Of a DNA stretch of 64,000 nucleotides, positions 54,360 to 64,000 are shown in pieces. Numbering within the stretch: position 1 is the first letter of the stretch; every line of letters starts with the position of its first letter. The translations under genes and the position numbers were made by a program. The stretch is from Fen-1301 sp963786395. Its GTDB lineage: Bacteria > Bacteroidota > Ignavibacteria > Ignavibacteriales > Ignavibacteriaceae. The DNA lies in NCBI GenBank assembly GCA_963786395.1, contig CAWAZD010000007.1, positions 310,001 to 374,000 of the forward strand, given 5' to 3'. The notes beneath the pieces are model-generated. The model was not told the origin of the DNA. It saw only the letters and a list, made by a program, of their open reading frames with translations, and did not search any database.

Positions 54360-54905
54360 ATGTCAAAGCAACAAGAAAATAAACCACCGTCACCTAAGCC
54401 GATTTACAAAAAAGCGGTCTTTATTATTTCGGGAATAATAATTTTAGCAGTGGTATGCCTGGTAATTATTAACCCATTTTCAAAGAAAGAAGAGACGGAC
54501 ACTGAATATATGTTTAAGAAAGACGGCGAACTAACATTTACTGATTCACTTGGTACAGTAAAAACTAAGATTGATATTCAAATTGCCAAGAGTGAATTTG
54601 ACAGGCAGCTTGGATTGATGTTCCGCAAACACATGGATGAAAAAGATGGTATGCTTTTTATATTCCCGTCTGAAGAGATGCAGTCATTCTGGATGAGGAA
54701 TACATTTATTCCGCTTGATATGGTTTTTGTTAATGCATCAAAGAAAATAGTTACAATTCAAAAAGCTACACAGACATTATCGGACCAATCTTATCCATCA
54801 GCGGCGCCGGCAATGTATGTAATTGAAGTGAACGGGGGATTCTGTTCAACCCACAATATAAATGAGGGGGATAGAATTGATTTTATTCAGCTTGCTGAGA
54901 AGTAG
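54360..54905 (+). CDS. DUF192-family protein, membrane-anchored
   Basis: 181 residues: a short cytoplasmic Pro/Lys-rich start, one membrane helix (about 19-42), then a DUF192 beta-barrel with QLGLMFRKHMDEKDGMLFIF, SFWMRNTFIPLDMVF and YVIEVNGGF, all hallmarks of the family. The function of DUF192 is not established. Confidence 0.9.
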   Translation: MSKQQENKPPSPKPIYKKAVFIISGIIILAVVCLVIINPFSKKEETDTEYMFKKDGELTFTDSLGTVKTKIDIQIAKSEFDRQLGLMFRKHMDEKDGMLFIFPSEEMQSFWMRNTFIPLDMVFVNASKKIVTIQKATQTLSDQSYPSAAPAMYVIEVNGGFCSTHNINEGDRIDFIQLAEK

Positions 54906-54914
54906 CAAATAATA

Positions 54915-55499
54915 CTAATTCCCGTACAATTCAAGTTCAACAAGCTCGCAAATAATATGAGCCAAAGTAATATGTCCTTCCTGAATGCGCTGGGTATTAA
55001 AGGACGGAATTAAAATAGGTAGATCAACCAGGTCATTAAGTTTACCACCAGTTCCTCCAAGAAAACCGATTACATGCATTCCTTGTTCGTGAGCCATATC
55101 CACTGCTTTAATAACATTAAGTGAATTACCGCTAGTAGAAATTGCAATCAGTACATCGCCCTTGTTGCCAAGTCCCTGAATATTTCTTGCAAAAACATTC
55201 TCAAAACCGATATCATTTCCGGCAGCAGTTAAATTTGATGAATCAGTAGTAAGTGAAATAGCACAAAGAGCCGGGCGGTTTATTTTATGATTAAGTCTTA
55301 TCATAAATTCAGTAGCAATATGCTGGCAGTCTGCAGCACTTCCACCGTTACCACACAGCAACAGTTTATTTCTGTTCTTATATGTATTTAATATTAATTC
55401 CACTGCTTCAAGAGTTTGATTAACGCAGGCGTCTTTCATTTTTAATTTAGTCTCTGAACTATCATTCAGTGAATCTTCTGCAAACTTCTTTTTATCCAA
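54915..55499 (-). CDS. gmhA: SIS-domain phosphosugar isomerase (GmhA-like)
   Basis: 194 residues, the usual GmhA/DiaA size. LLCGNGGSAADCQHIATEF (about residues 47-65), ISTSGNSLNVIKA and GGTGGKLNDLVD are typical of sedoheptulose 7-phosphate isomerase, the first step of ADP-heptose synthesis for lipopolysaccharide. DiaA-like proteins share these motifs, and no other heptose gene is nearby, so the symbol is probable, not certain. Four tandem 11-mers lie 130 nt upstream. Confidence 0.82.
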   Translation of the reverse strand: MDKKKFAEDSLNDSSETKLKMKDACVNQTLEAVELILNTYKNRNKLLLCGNGGSAADCQHIATEFMIRLNHKINRPALCAISLTTDSSNLTAAGNDIGFENVFARNIQGLGNKGDVLIAISTSGNSLNVIKAVDMAHEQGMHVIGFLGGTGGKLNDLVDLPILIPSFNTQRIQEGHITLAHIICELVELELYGN

Positions 55500-55628
55500 T
55501 TTATTACCTTTAATAATTTATCTAAACTTAAGACATCAGATTTAATTGTTATTATTAACAAAACAACGGCGATGATAAATCACCAATTCTTAGCCATTTA
55601 GTGCTCTTATTCTGGTGATGTTATCATG

Positions 55629-55672
55629 TGAAATCGATTTGAAATCGATTTGAAATCGTTTTGAAATCGTAT
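55629..55672 (-). repeat. Four tandem 11-bp repeats upstream of gmhA
   Basis: TGAAATCGATT occurs twice exactly, then TGAAATCGTTT and TGAAATCGTAT, starting at 55629, 55640, 55651 and 55662. The 11-bp spacing is about one helical turn, as in iteron-like protein-binding arrays. Confidence 0.8.
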
Positions 55673-55692
55673 TTTTAATAAAATAACCAGGG

Positions 55693-56232
55693 TCAAAATA
55701 ATGCCACCAAATGACTTTTCGCTAAATAGATTGCGCAAATAGTTTTGGCATCTATAATCTCACCACTCTGTATTTTAGTTTCAATTTCCTCAAGAGTAAA
55801 CTCGTAAGTAAGCATTCCATACTCGCCCTCTTCATGATTTTTATTTCCTGGTTTAAGATTGCGGGCAAGGAACAAATACAGTTTTTCATCGCAAAAACCA
55901 GGAGTAGAAACAATCTCCCCAAGTTTAATAAGGTCATCGGATTTAAAGCCGGTTTCTTCTTCCAGTTCCCGGGCAGCGCATAAAATTGGTTCTTCTGACT
56001 TATCAAGTTTTCCGGCAGGAAGTTCGTAAATAGTCTTCTGCAAAGGGTAACGAAATTGAGTGACCAATAGAATTTTACCATCATCTTTAACGGCGACAAT
56101 TGCAGCGCCGCCCGGATGTTCAGCAACTTCTCTATATCCATTAGTTCCGTTTTCATTTTCAATTTCATCAACGCGCAGGTTTATCAATCTGCCGGCATAA
56201 ATTTGAGTGGAAGATATTATTTTATATTTCAT
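55693..56232 (-). CDS. NUDIX hydrolase, ADP-ribose pyrophosphatase-like
   Basis: 179 residues. The NUDIX box reads AGKLDKSEEPILCAARELEE followed by ETGF (about residues 74-97); upstream GGAAIVAVKDDGKILLVTQF and PLQKTIYELPAG match the ADP-ribose pyrophosphatase subfamily. It likely hydrolyses ADP-ribose or a related sugar nucleotide. It begins 13 nt after the DUF1232 gene. Confidence 0.92.
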   Translation of the reverse strand: MKYKIISSTQIYAGRLINLRVDEIENENGTNGYREVAEHPGGAAIVAVKDDGKILLVTQFRYPLQKTIYELPAGKLDKSEEPILCAARELEEETGFKSDDLIKLGEIVSTPGFCDEKLYLFLARNLKPGNKNHEEGEYGMLTYEFTLEEIETKIQSGEIIDAKTICAIYLAKSHLVALF

Positions 56233-56245
56233 ATTCTATTAAAAT

Positions 56246-56611
56246 TTATTCCCTGAATCCGGAGTCGTAATAAGGAACTAGTTCTTTACCAAGAAATTTA
56301 ATCAAAGCTGTCATCACCCCAAGTTCATCCAGAGCTGCAAAGAATTTTACAAACTGAGGGACTTTATCAATAGGAGTAACAAAATATATCAAAGCTGCTG
56401 CGACTATCAATTTCTTTCCTTTTGCAACTAAGGGGTCATCCATATATCTGTAAAGGGCAAGCAAGTCCCGGGCAAAAGAAATTTTCTTGCCGGACTTCTC
56501 TAACCTGTTCCAAAGGTTTTCCTCAGAATAAACTACTTTATCTTCATCGTCCATTTCCCCTCCAAAGTCCAGTTCCTTAAGATCAGTAAATTCAGACTCT
56601 TCATTATACAT
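56246..56611 (-). CDS. DUF1232/YkvA-family protein
   Basis: 121 residues with an acidic N-terminus (SEFTDLKELDFGGEMDDEDK) and the DUF1232 core VVAAALIYFVTPIDKVPQFV, a membrane-associated helix pair. The function of the family is unknown. It lies between the S9 peptidase and NUDIX genes, all co-directional with gaps of 8-13 nt. Confidence 0.88.
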   Translation of the reverse strand: MYNEESEFTDLKELDFGGEMDDEDKVVYSEENLWNRLEKSGKKISFARDLLALYRYMDDPLVAKGKKLIVAAALIYFVTPIDKVPQFVKFFAALDELGVMTALIKFLGKELVPYYDSGFRE

Positions 56612-56619
56612 GGGAACTC

Positions 56620-58649
56620 CTATTTTTTATGTTTCTCAAACCAATCGAAAATAGAACTCCACCAGAGTCTGGAGTCCTGGGGTTTAGTTACAAAATGAAA
56701 TTCATTGGGAAAATATAGAAATTTACTTTCAACACCAAGAACCTGAAGCGAAGTGAATAATTGAAATCCCTGTTCTTCGGGGACGCGGAAATCGTTTGCT
56801 CCCTGAATTACGAGCATAGGTGTTTTAGCATTTTGAATGAACTTATGAGGAGAAAATTTTTCATAAAGTTTCCTGTTTTGCCATGGAGTGCCGCCAAACT
56901 CCCAAATAGGGAACCATAATTCTTCAGTTGTACCGAATTCGCTTTCTGTATTGAAAACACCATCATGGCTTACGACTGCATTGAAGCGAGTAGTATGACC
57001 CTCCAGCCAGTTTTCCATGTATCCACCATAAGATGCCCCGGCAGAAAATTGATTATTCCCATCAATGTAGTGGAAAGTTTTTATTGCATAATCGAAGGTT
57101 TTCATCAAATCTACATAAGGTTTGTCGCCCCAGCTCTGAGAAATTTCATCTGTAAATTTCTGACCGTACCCGGTACTGCCTCTTGGATTTGGAGAAATTA
57201 CCACATACCCTTTTGAAGCGAAAAGCTGCTGGTTCCAGCGGTAATGAAAATCATCGGACCAGTGTCCCTGAGGTCCGCCATGGATTAAAAATATTACAGG
57301 ATATTTTTTAGCGGGATCAAAAAGCGGGGGTTTTATTAGAATGGACTGTACCTTTGCACCACCCGCGCCTGTACACCAAAAAGTCTCAATAGGATTCATT
57401 TCTATCTGAGAGATAAGTTCTGTATTTACATGAGAAAGCTGATTAACATTAGAACCATCATTATTCATACAGAAAATTTCAGTTGGAAGATCAGTACGTT
57501 GCTGCATGAAATAAATCTTTTTTCCGTCATTGGAAACTGAAAGTCCGCTATTTATATGTTCTTTCAACAATAATTTTATTTTACCTGAGCTTAGATCCAG
57601 TTTGAATATTGAAGAATATATTTCGTTTTCTGATACAAAATAAACTGTCTTACTATCAGGTGCCCAGGTGTATTCATCAACAGAAAGTTTGAAATTATCT
57701 GTCAGGTTTTTATATGTAGCCGGCTGTCCTGTTAAAAAGGATTATATTTTTTTTATCTGCTTCAAATCCGGGACGCTTCATAGAAAGGAATGCCATATAT
57801 TTACCATCCGGTGAATACATGGGCATAAAATCATTCCCTTTGCTTTGAGAAATCTTTTTCAATTGGGAAGCGCTGCTAACAGAGGCATCGCTGACTTTAG
57901 TTATAAACACATCATTATTTGTACTAATTGCAACAACGGGATCAAGGTTAGTTGTCAGGACAATTTCGGAATTATCGGGAGAAAATGAGTAATCATTTGC
58001 AGCTACCAAGATCGACCGGGGGGACATCTGATTTACTGTTAAGTGTTAAATCAATAGAGTTTTTATTATCGGTATTAAACAGGAAAAGATGGCTTCTTTT
58101 ATCACCCCGCCAAACATTCCAGTTTCTATACATCAGACCGGTTATTATTTTTGCTTTCACTTTACTTTTTTCAAGATCGTCATCTTTTGCTTTATTGCAA
58201 TTCTGATCTGAACAGTCAGGATAAACAGTTGAAACAAACAATAATTTCTTACCATCAGATGACCATTTGTATCCGGATGCTTCGGTATAGATATCTGTTA
58301 GTTTTTCTTCATCGCTCCCGTCAATATTACATACCCAGATCTGTCCTTCGCGTACAAAGGAAACTTTTTTGCCATCAGGAGTAAATCCAGGTTCTGATTC
58401 ATTTTTATCTGAATTTTTCAAAGGTCTGATATCTGAACCGTCACTATTCATAATATAAATGTCCGTATTACCCTTATTATCATCCATGCTGTAGGCGGAT
58501 AATTCAAAAACTATAAATTTACTATCGGGGGAAACCTGAAAAGCGTTAATTCTTTTCATTTTCCAGAGATCTTCCAGGGTCAGAGGGCGTTTATTTTGCG
58601 GGAAAGATAGGAATGGAAGTAACAATAACATAAACAGTAATTTTTTCAT
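56620..58649 (-). CDS. Secreted S9 prolyl oligopeptidase-family peptidase (two frame breaks)
   Basis: A signal peptide (MKKLLFMLLLLPFLSFPQ) and TolB/WD40-like propeller repeats (SPDSKFIVFEL, TPDGKKVSFV, SSDGKKLLFV, SPDGKYMAFL) lead to the catalytic domain at 56620-57570: PVIFLIHGGPQGHW, nucleophile GASYGGYM, GANDFRVPEEQG (Asp) and PNEFHFV (His). Frame breaks by +1 insertion are near 57990 (GGTAGCTGCA) and 57717 (GCCGGCTACA). The joined length is about 675 residues, normal for DPP/acylaminoacyl peptidases. It likely acts in the periplasm. Confidence 0.88.
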
Positions 58650-58785
58650 AAAACCTCTTTTGATCTAAATAGTAGCGTAAAATTAGTAGAACTTGCAAAG
58701 AAAGGCAATTAAACCTCGTAATTCAGTTTTTATTTAGGGCTGGTTTACATAGATTTGTCCCCTAAGATTAATACAAAGATACAAA

Positions 58786-59500
58786 TTGGACATTAAAAAA
58801 TTTATATACCTGCCTGGATCAGTATATCAGACTAACATATTTCTGGAAGGAAATTCTGTTGAAGATAAGGATATACTTGTTATCGGAGCAAATTCCGAAT
58901 CAATCGCAGAAGAATTTCTTGAATAATAAAGCACGAACAGTAATTATTATAGTAGATGATAATGACACACTTATCAGATCGCGGTTTATTTTATCCGCAA
59001 GAAAGAAAATATCTGTAAGGATGATGGAATACACAAATACAGATTTCAATGATAACTCATTCGATATTGTATTTGCACAGGCATCCATATCAACACCCGC
59101 AAGAAAAAAGATACTCAAGGAAATCAAAAGGATTCTCAGACCGGATGGGATTCTATGCAGCGGTGAAATAGTTAACCTTGAAAAGGAAGTACCCAAATTT
59201 ATAAATGACCTGCGGGAGAATTCGGCAATTGAGGCTCTATGGATAAACGAATTAAACGATTTCTATATCAAAGCAGGATTTGAAATAATATCCGAAGAGA
59301 ATCTTTCAAACCGCCTCCAGAATTTTTACAGGGATAGCAGCAGGTTGTTAGAAGAGAACAAAAATGATCTTACTGAATCAGAAAAAAGTTATTACAGAAG
59401 AACTTTGAAAATGATGAGCCATGAACCAAATGCATACCTTGAACTGGGAGGATTTAGATTCATGGGATTAAAAATGTTAATAGTTAGGAAACCGGCATAA
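58786..59500 (+). CDS. Class I SAM-dependent methyltransferase-like protein (one frame break)
   Basis: Start probably TTG at 58786 (LDIKKFIYLPGSVYQTN). The nucleotide motif KDILVIGANSESIAEEFLE is interrupted near 58920, where one A seems missing; the next frame continues NKARTVIIIVDDND, DNSFDIVFAQASI, and EIKRILRPDGILCSGEIV, a standard methyltransferase layout. The joined length is about 237 residues. Its stop overlaps the RlmD start (TAATG), so the two are translated together. The substrate is unknown. The rRNA context hints at RNA, but this is inference. Confidence 0.72.
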
Positions 59501-60987
59501 TGAAAAAAGGGGATATATTAGAATTAAAAATAGACCGGTATGCTTATGAAGGGAAAGGAATTGCAAGAGTAGAAAAGAGTCTTATAGTGCCTGGTGAAAA
59601 ACAGGAAGACCAGAAACCGGATAATTATGTTGTATTTGCAGATGGTTCTTATCCCGGTGACACTGTAAAAACCCGCCTTCTTAAAATTAAAAAATCATAC
59701 GCGGAATCTAAAGTAACAGAAATTATTGTTCCTTCTGAATTCAGAGTAAAAGCAAAATGCCGTTACTTTAGTCTATGCGGCGGATGCAAACAGCAGGATC
59801 TTGATTATGATGTTCAGTTAAGATTCAAGCAGCAACAGGTAGTTGAAACATTTCAGAAGATGGGGGGCTTCAAAGATTTTGAAGTCATGCCAATTATTCC
59901 CTCGGAGAAAGTTTTCTATTATCGGAATAAAATGGAATTCTCTTTCTCCGAACGGAGATGGCTTACAAAAGAAGAGCTTAATAATGAAAATATTATGGAT
60001 AAGAATTTTGCTCTCGGGCTACATATCCCCGGAATATATGATAAAGCTCTTGATATAGAAGAATGTTTTCTACAGTCAGAAAGAAGCAATAGTGTATTAA
60101 ACTTTACAAGGGATTTCTTTAAGAAAAAAAACATTCCCATTTATTCCACAAAGACGCACGAAGGGTATCTCCGTAATCTCGTAATAAAGCAATCACATCA
60201 TACAGAAGATTTGATGGTTAATCTTGTAACCGCTTCTGAGAATGATGAGATGATGAATGAATACACGGAGGCACTGTTAAAGGAAGTCCCGTCTGTTTCT
60301 ACTGTTATAAATAATATAAACCTGAAGATGGCTGCTGTAGCAACCGGCGATTATGAAAAGGTATATTTCGGAAGCGGTTTTATATATGATAATATAGGGA
60401 ATTACAAATTCAGGATCAGCGCCAATTCATTTTTTCAGACTAATTCACTCCAGGCTGAAAAACTATATGATACAGCTCTTGATTTTGCACAGTTCAGAGG
60501 TGATGAAATCGTATATGATCTTTATTCCGGAGCAGGGACAATAACTATTTTTATTTCAGGAAGCGTCAAAGAAGTTTACGCCTTTGAAACTGTGAAACCG
60601 GCTATACATGACGCTAAAGAGAATGCTTCATTTAATAACATTACAAATGTTAAATTTATTGAAGCTGATCTTTATAAATCATTTCTCCCAATAGTAGAAA
60701 GCAAAAATCTTCCCAAACCACAAACCATGATTATTGATCCTCCCAGAAGCGGGATGCATCCAACTACTGTAAAAGATGTTATTGAATTGTTACCGCAAAG
60801 AATTGTATATGTTAGCTGCAATCCTGCAACCCAGGTAAGAGATATAAAACTTTTATTTGAAGCCGGATACGTTCTTAAAAAAATAAGACCTGTTGATATG
60901 TTTCCGCATACTTATCATATAGAAAATGTAGCCCTTTTCGAAAGGTTAAAAGTAGAAAGGATAAGGTATTACAAGGAAACTTGGTAG
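59500..60987 (+). CDS. rlmD: 23S rRNA (uracil-C5)-methyltransferase RlmD
   Basis: 495 residues. TRAM domain at about 1-75 (LELKIDRYAYEGKGIARV), the [4Fe-4S] cysteines in AKCRYFSLCGGCKQQDLDYD, then the Rossmann domain with SFFQTNSLQAEKLYD, VYDLYSGAGTITIFIS, DPPRSGMHPTTVKDV and the catalytic cysteine in YVSCNPATQVRDI. It makes 5-methyluridine in 23S rRNA using SAM. RlmD and other RumA/TrmA relatives share these motifs; the iron-sulfur cysteines favour RlmD. Confidence 0.9.
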   Translation: MKKGDILELKIDRYAYEGKGIARVEKSLIVPGEKQEDQKPDNYVVFADGSYPGDTVKTRLLKIKKSYAESKVTEIIVPSEFRVKAKCRYFSLCGGCKQQDLDYDVQLRFKQQQVVETFQKMGGFKDFEVMPIIPSEKVFYYRNKMEFSFSERRWLTKEELNNENIMDKNFALGLHIPGIYDKALDIEECFLQSERSNSVLNFTRDFFKKKNIPIYSTKTHEGYLRNLVIKQSHHTEDLMVNLVTASENDEMMNEYTEALLKEVPSVSTVINNINLKMAAVATGDYEKVYFGSGFIYDNIGNYKFRISANSFFQTNSLQAEKLYDTALDFAQFRGDEIVYDLYSGAGTITIFISGSVKEVYAFETVKPAIHDAKENASFNNITNVKFIEADLYKSFLPIVESKNLPKPQTMIIDPPRSGMHPTTVKDVIELLPQRIVYVSCNPATQVRDIKLLFEAGYVLKKIRPVDMFPHTYHIENVALFERLKVERIRYYKETW

Positions 60988-61019
60988 GGGTTTTAATCTT
61001 TTACCTTTTTACTTTTAAC

Positions 61020-61656
61020 TTACTTTGCATATAATCCCCCGGTTTCCTCCATCCAGTCAGCTATCCTCTCAACAGCGGCCTAGATATTATTGTCGGAAAC
61101 ATCTAGTACCAAGGTCTGCAAAGTAGATTCTTCAACCAATCTCTTCATAAGTATTTGTTCAGCAATAAATATTGAAAGGTCATCATACTGGCTTGGTTTG
61201 CCGGATACCTTTATTCTCTCTTCCCGGGCTTTAATAAATGATTCGGGACTCCTTGTACAGAATATGAGTCTGAATCCTAAATTGTTGAGTCTATCTTCGA
61301 TCCACCCGAAATCATATTCCTTATTTCGACACTGTAAGTTGAAAGGCTTTCGTTGAAATATGGAAACGGTCAACAATCCATGAATAATATCTCTGAAGTT
61401 CAAACAGGCGCAGCCATGTATGGTAGGTTTCCATTGCCATCTGCTCTTCCTGCGGTTCAAAATTTATTAGCCCTCTTCCCCAGGGAAAATTTGTAAATGC
61501 GCACCACTCACCTGAAACTAATGGCGAATGATACCTGTACTTTCTTGGTCCCACAATGCGCGGATGCTGGTTAAGTTCAAATGCAATTTCTGTTTTAAAA
61601 GTAAGTCGTGTGCCTTCAAGAATTATTTTAGGACAGAGTTTACCTGCCATAATCAT
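61020..61656 (-). pseudogene. Thymidylate kinase-like P-loop protein, broken
   Basis: A continuous family-like sequence can be assembled: PKIILEGTRLTFKTEIAFEL, HSPLVSGEWCAFTNFPWGRG, YSWIVDRFHISTKAF, NKEYDFGWIEDRL, RLIFCTRSPESFIKAREERI, SKPSQYDD-like (GKPSQYDDLS), VLDVSDNNI, AAVERIADWMEETG. An extra T near 61345 breaks the frame and an in-frame TAG at 61080-61082 cuts the last 20 residues. The P-loop is atypical (EGTRLTFKT rather than GxxGxGKT). It looks like a deoxynucleotide kinase relative. Its start overlaps the rsmI stop by 4 nt. Confidence 0.6.
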
Positions 61657-62333
61657 CTTCTCCTGTTATTGATGATTAAAACGAATTCCCCTTTAAGATT
61701 ATTAGTTTCCGCACTGCTTAAGACCTGACCTGCATTGCCACGGTAGAATCTTTCATTCCCCATTGTTAACTGATAAGCAAGTACTACAGGAACATTATTG
61801 CCAAATATTTTTGCCACATCAGTTAGCAGCGTTTTCAATCTGTATGGGGTATCCAACAGAATTATAACTTCGTGTATACCCTTCATTCTAATTAGCTGTC
61901 CGCGTCTATCATCTTTCTTAGGAGAAAGCCACCCGTAATAATAAAATTTTTCTATATCGAATCCCGACCCCACAATTGCGGTCATAATTGAAGATGCTCC
62001 TGGCACTGGGATAATCTGAATTTTCTGACTGATCAATACTTCTACAAGCAGATGCCCCGGATCAGAAAACAAAGGTGTACCACAATCCGAAATAAGTGCC
62101 GCATTTTTCCCCTCAATTAACATCATCAGAATATCATTAACAGCTTCTTTTTCATTATGCTCATTGAGAGTAATTAATTCTTTTTCAATTTTGTAATTGG
62201 ATAAAAGCCTTCTTCCTTCTTTCAACTCTTCACATAGAATAAAATCCACAGATTTCAGAATATTAAGTGCCCTTAGAGTAATATCCTCATGGTTTCCTAT
62301 CGGAGTTGAAACAATATATAATTTTCCATTCAT
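61653..62333 (-). CDS. rsmI: 16S rRNA (cytidine-2'-O)-methyltransferase RsmI
   Basis: 226 residues of the tetrapyrrole methylase fold: LYIVSTPIGNHEDITLRALN at the N-terminus, ILCEE, AALISDCGTPLFSDPG and IIPVPGASSIMTAIVGSGF are diagnostic for RsmI, which methylates C1402 in the ribosomal P site. It is shorter than the E. coli protein (286), lacking the C-terminal extension, as in many Bacteroidetes-group members. Overlaps the kinase-like gene by 4 nt. Confidence 0.93.
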   Translation of the reverse strand: MNGKLYIVSTPIGNHEDITLRALNILKSVDFILCEELKEGRRLLSNYKIEKELITLNEHNEKEAVNDILMMLIEGKNAALISDCGTPLFSDPGHLLVEVLISQKIQIIPVPGASSIMTAIVGSGFDIEKFYYYGWLSPKKDDRRGQLIRMKGIHEVIILLDTPYRLKTLLTDVAKIFGNNVPVVLAYQLTMGNERFYRGNAGQVLSSAETNNLKGEFVLIINNRRR

Positions 62334-62468
62334 AATATAAAAATACAGGATTTCTGACTGTTTTTGTAAAATAATATTGCCTAATAACGAAAATTCTTGG
62401 TAATTTTATCAGATAATTTTGAACCTCATAATTAATAATTTTATTCATTAATTAAATTTGGTAACCAT

Positions 62469-64000
62469 ATGAGCGATCCTCAGAGACAAAATAATTTAGA
62501 AGGGCTCCCAAGTAATGCGTATAAAGAACTCAAACCGGGTGAAGAATATACACCTGTTATGCCTCCAAACCGACCCGTGCCGGAAATAAGTATTTATTCC
62601 GTAGGGTGGGGATTGATAATGGCGGCTATTTTTTCAGCAGCTGCAGCTTACCTGGGTCTTAAAATAGGCCAGGTATTTGAGGCGGCTATACCTATTGCTA
62701 TTATAGCGGTAGGGTTATCTGCCGCAACAAAAAGAAAAAATGCCCTGGGAGAAAATATAATAATCCAGTCGATAGGCGGAGCATCAGGTGTAATTGTTGC
62801 CGGTGCTATTTTTACTATTCCAGCATTATTAAATATTAAACCTGGCTGCCGATTTCTATAAAATATTTCTTGCCTCATTATTCGGCGGAATATTAGGAAT
62901 ATTGTTCCTGATCCCCTTCCGAAAATATTTTGTTTCAGATATGCATGGAAAATTTCCTTTCCCGGAAGCTACAGCCTCGACTGAAGTTCTTGTTGCCGGA
63001 GAAAAAGGTGGAGAACAAGCAGGGGTGTTAATTGTCAGTGGAATAATTGGTGGTATCTATGATTTTATAATAGCATCATTCGGATGGTGGAGTGAAGTAT
63101 TTACAACTAGAGTTGTACCGGCCGGGGTCTTGTTAGCAGATAAAATGAAAATTGTTTTCCGCCTTAATGTAGGTGCGGCAGTAATGGGTTTGGGGTATAT
63201 AACCGGGTTGAAATATACCGCTATTATTTGTGCCGGATCATTTGTTTCATGGTATTTACTCATTCCTGTAGTTTCATATGTCGGCGGAGGATTAACACAA
63301 CCGCTTGGTGCCAATATAACAAACCTTGTTGCAAATATGACGCCTGAAGAAATTTTCAGGAATTATGTTAGACATATTGGTATTGGTGGAATTGCAATGG
63401 CTGGGGTAATAGGTATTATCCGGTCTTCAAAAATAATTGCTGCCGCATTTTCATTGGCAGTAAAAGAAATATTCGGAAAGAAAATAGGAACCGGTGATAA
63501 ATTAAGAACCCATCGTGATCTTCCTATGAGCATTATTGCAATGGGAATTATTATAACCGCTATTTGCATTCTTCTTTTCTTCCAATTTGGAGTTGTAAAT
63601 AATTGGGGACAAGCTTTGGTTGGGCTGGCAATCGTATTAATAATTTCATTCCTTTTTACCACCGTTGCGGCTACTGCAATTGCAATAGTTGGTACAAATC
63701 CTGTTTCAGGAATGACATTGATGACTCTGATTTTATCTTCACTTGTTCTCGTTGCCGTTGGATTGAACGGAAATAATGGAATGATTGCGGCGTTGATAAT
63801 TGGCGGTGTTGTTTGTACAGCACTATCAATGTCGGGTGGATTTATAACCGATCTTAAAATCGGTTACTGGTTAGGAAGTTCTCCTTATAAACAGCAGGGT
63901 TGGAAGTTTTTAGGAACTCTTGTTTCCGCTGCAACAGTTGGATGGGTAATACTCATACTCAATAAAACTTATGGTTTCACCGGTGAAGGTGCTTTAGTTG
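62469..64000 (+). CDS. OPT-family oligopeptide/metal-chelate transporter (partial, one frame break)
   Basis: A multi-pass membrane protein running off the right edge. The N-terminal YTPVMPPNRPVPEISIYSVG, AAYLGLKIGQVFEAAIPIAI, PFPEATASTEVLVAGEKGG and VGTNPVSGMTLMTLILSS match the OPT superfamily (prokaryotic branch). An extra C near 62840 (AAACCTGGCTG) shifts the frame; the continuation (LAADFYKIFLASLFGG) is open from there to the end. OPT proteins carry small peptides or siderophore-like compounds with protons. Confidence 0.88.

Noticed and set aside
55752..56171. 139-codon alternative frame within the NUDIX gene
   Set aside because: It overlaps the conserved NUDIX box in another frame and has no family-like sequence.
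1..64000. tRNA, rRNA, prophage or integrase
   Set aside because: Reading both strands I found no T-loop-like signatures, rRNA segments, or phage or transposase proteins. Short tRNAs could still be missed by eye.

Overview
The window looks like a chromosomal segment of an Ignavibacteria-type member of the Bacteroidetes/Chlorobi group, or a close relative. The evidence is low GC, several secreted proteins ending in a type IX secretion (Por) sorting domain with the NYPNPFNPST motif, a YpdA-type bacillithiol disulfide reductase, a bacterial geranylgeranylglyceryl-phosphate synthase and a homodimeric-E1 pyruvate dehydrogenase. No rRNA, tRNA, CRISPR array, phage or transposase gene was recognised. 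Most content is housekeeping or envelope function.

Layout. 1-4.3 kb: a TetR-controlled efflux operon (regulator, HlyD adaptor, ABC ATPases, TolC) with a clear palindromic operator. 4.4-8.6 kb: remnants of type IX-secreted proteins on both sides of a membrane glycosyltransferase/TPR gene. 8.9-15.6 kb: sugar transferase, epimerase, the S-adenosylmethionine cycle pair metK-ahcY behind a nucleotidyltransferase, and a flavin oxidoreductase. 15.9-19.7 kb: thioredoxin-like/TPR and DsbD-N proteins, then ispH. 19.8-23.0 kb: an unfamiliar gene set with a tiny Cys-rich secreted peptide, a membrane-anchored CxxC thioredoxin-like protein, a small beta-barrel, two uncharacterised proteins and a LuxR-type regulator with a degenerate receiver. 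This is the best candidate here for an undescribed system. 23-30.5 kb: M61 peptidase, a putative zincin and a large BNR-repeat type IX-secreted protein. 30.7-32.1 kb: lexA with its SOS box and two small partner genes. 33-39.8 kb: tex, GGGP synthase, recN (with a palindromic repeat read in frame) and hemW (start codon in a hairpin loop). 40-47 kb: HAD phosphatase, YpdA, class I aldolase, cytochrome c, a YyaL-type protein and a sigma-like factor. 47-53.3 kb: aceE-aceF-lpdA. 53.4-64 kb: hydrolases, GmhA-like isomerase, NUDIX, S9 peptidase, rRNA methyltransferases RlmD and RsmI, and an OPT transporter cut by the window end.

Two features cut across the whole window. First, about 25 single-nucleotide frame breaks hit otherwise well-conserved genes, including the normally essential metK and ahcY. 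Most look like +1 insertions in short homopolymers, so I read them mainly as consensus errors of a long-read assembly. I annotate those genes as whole CDSs and reserve 'pseudogene' for loci that are also truncated or heavily broken. Second, the intergenic spaces carry several families of short palindromic or tandem repeats that recur across the window. Some act as terminators, some form a MITE-like element, and one lies inside recN.
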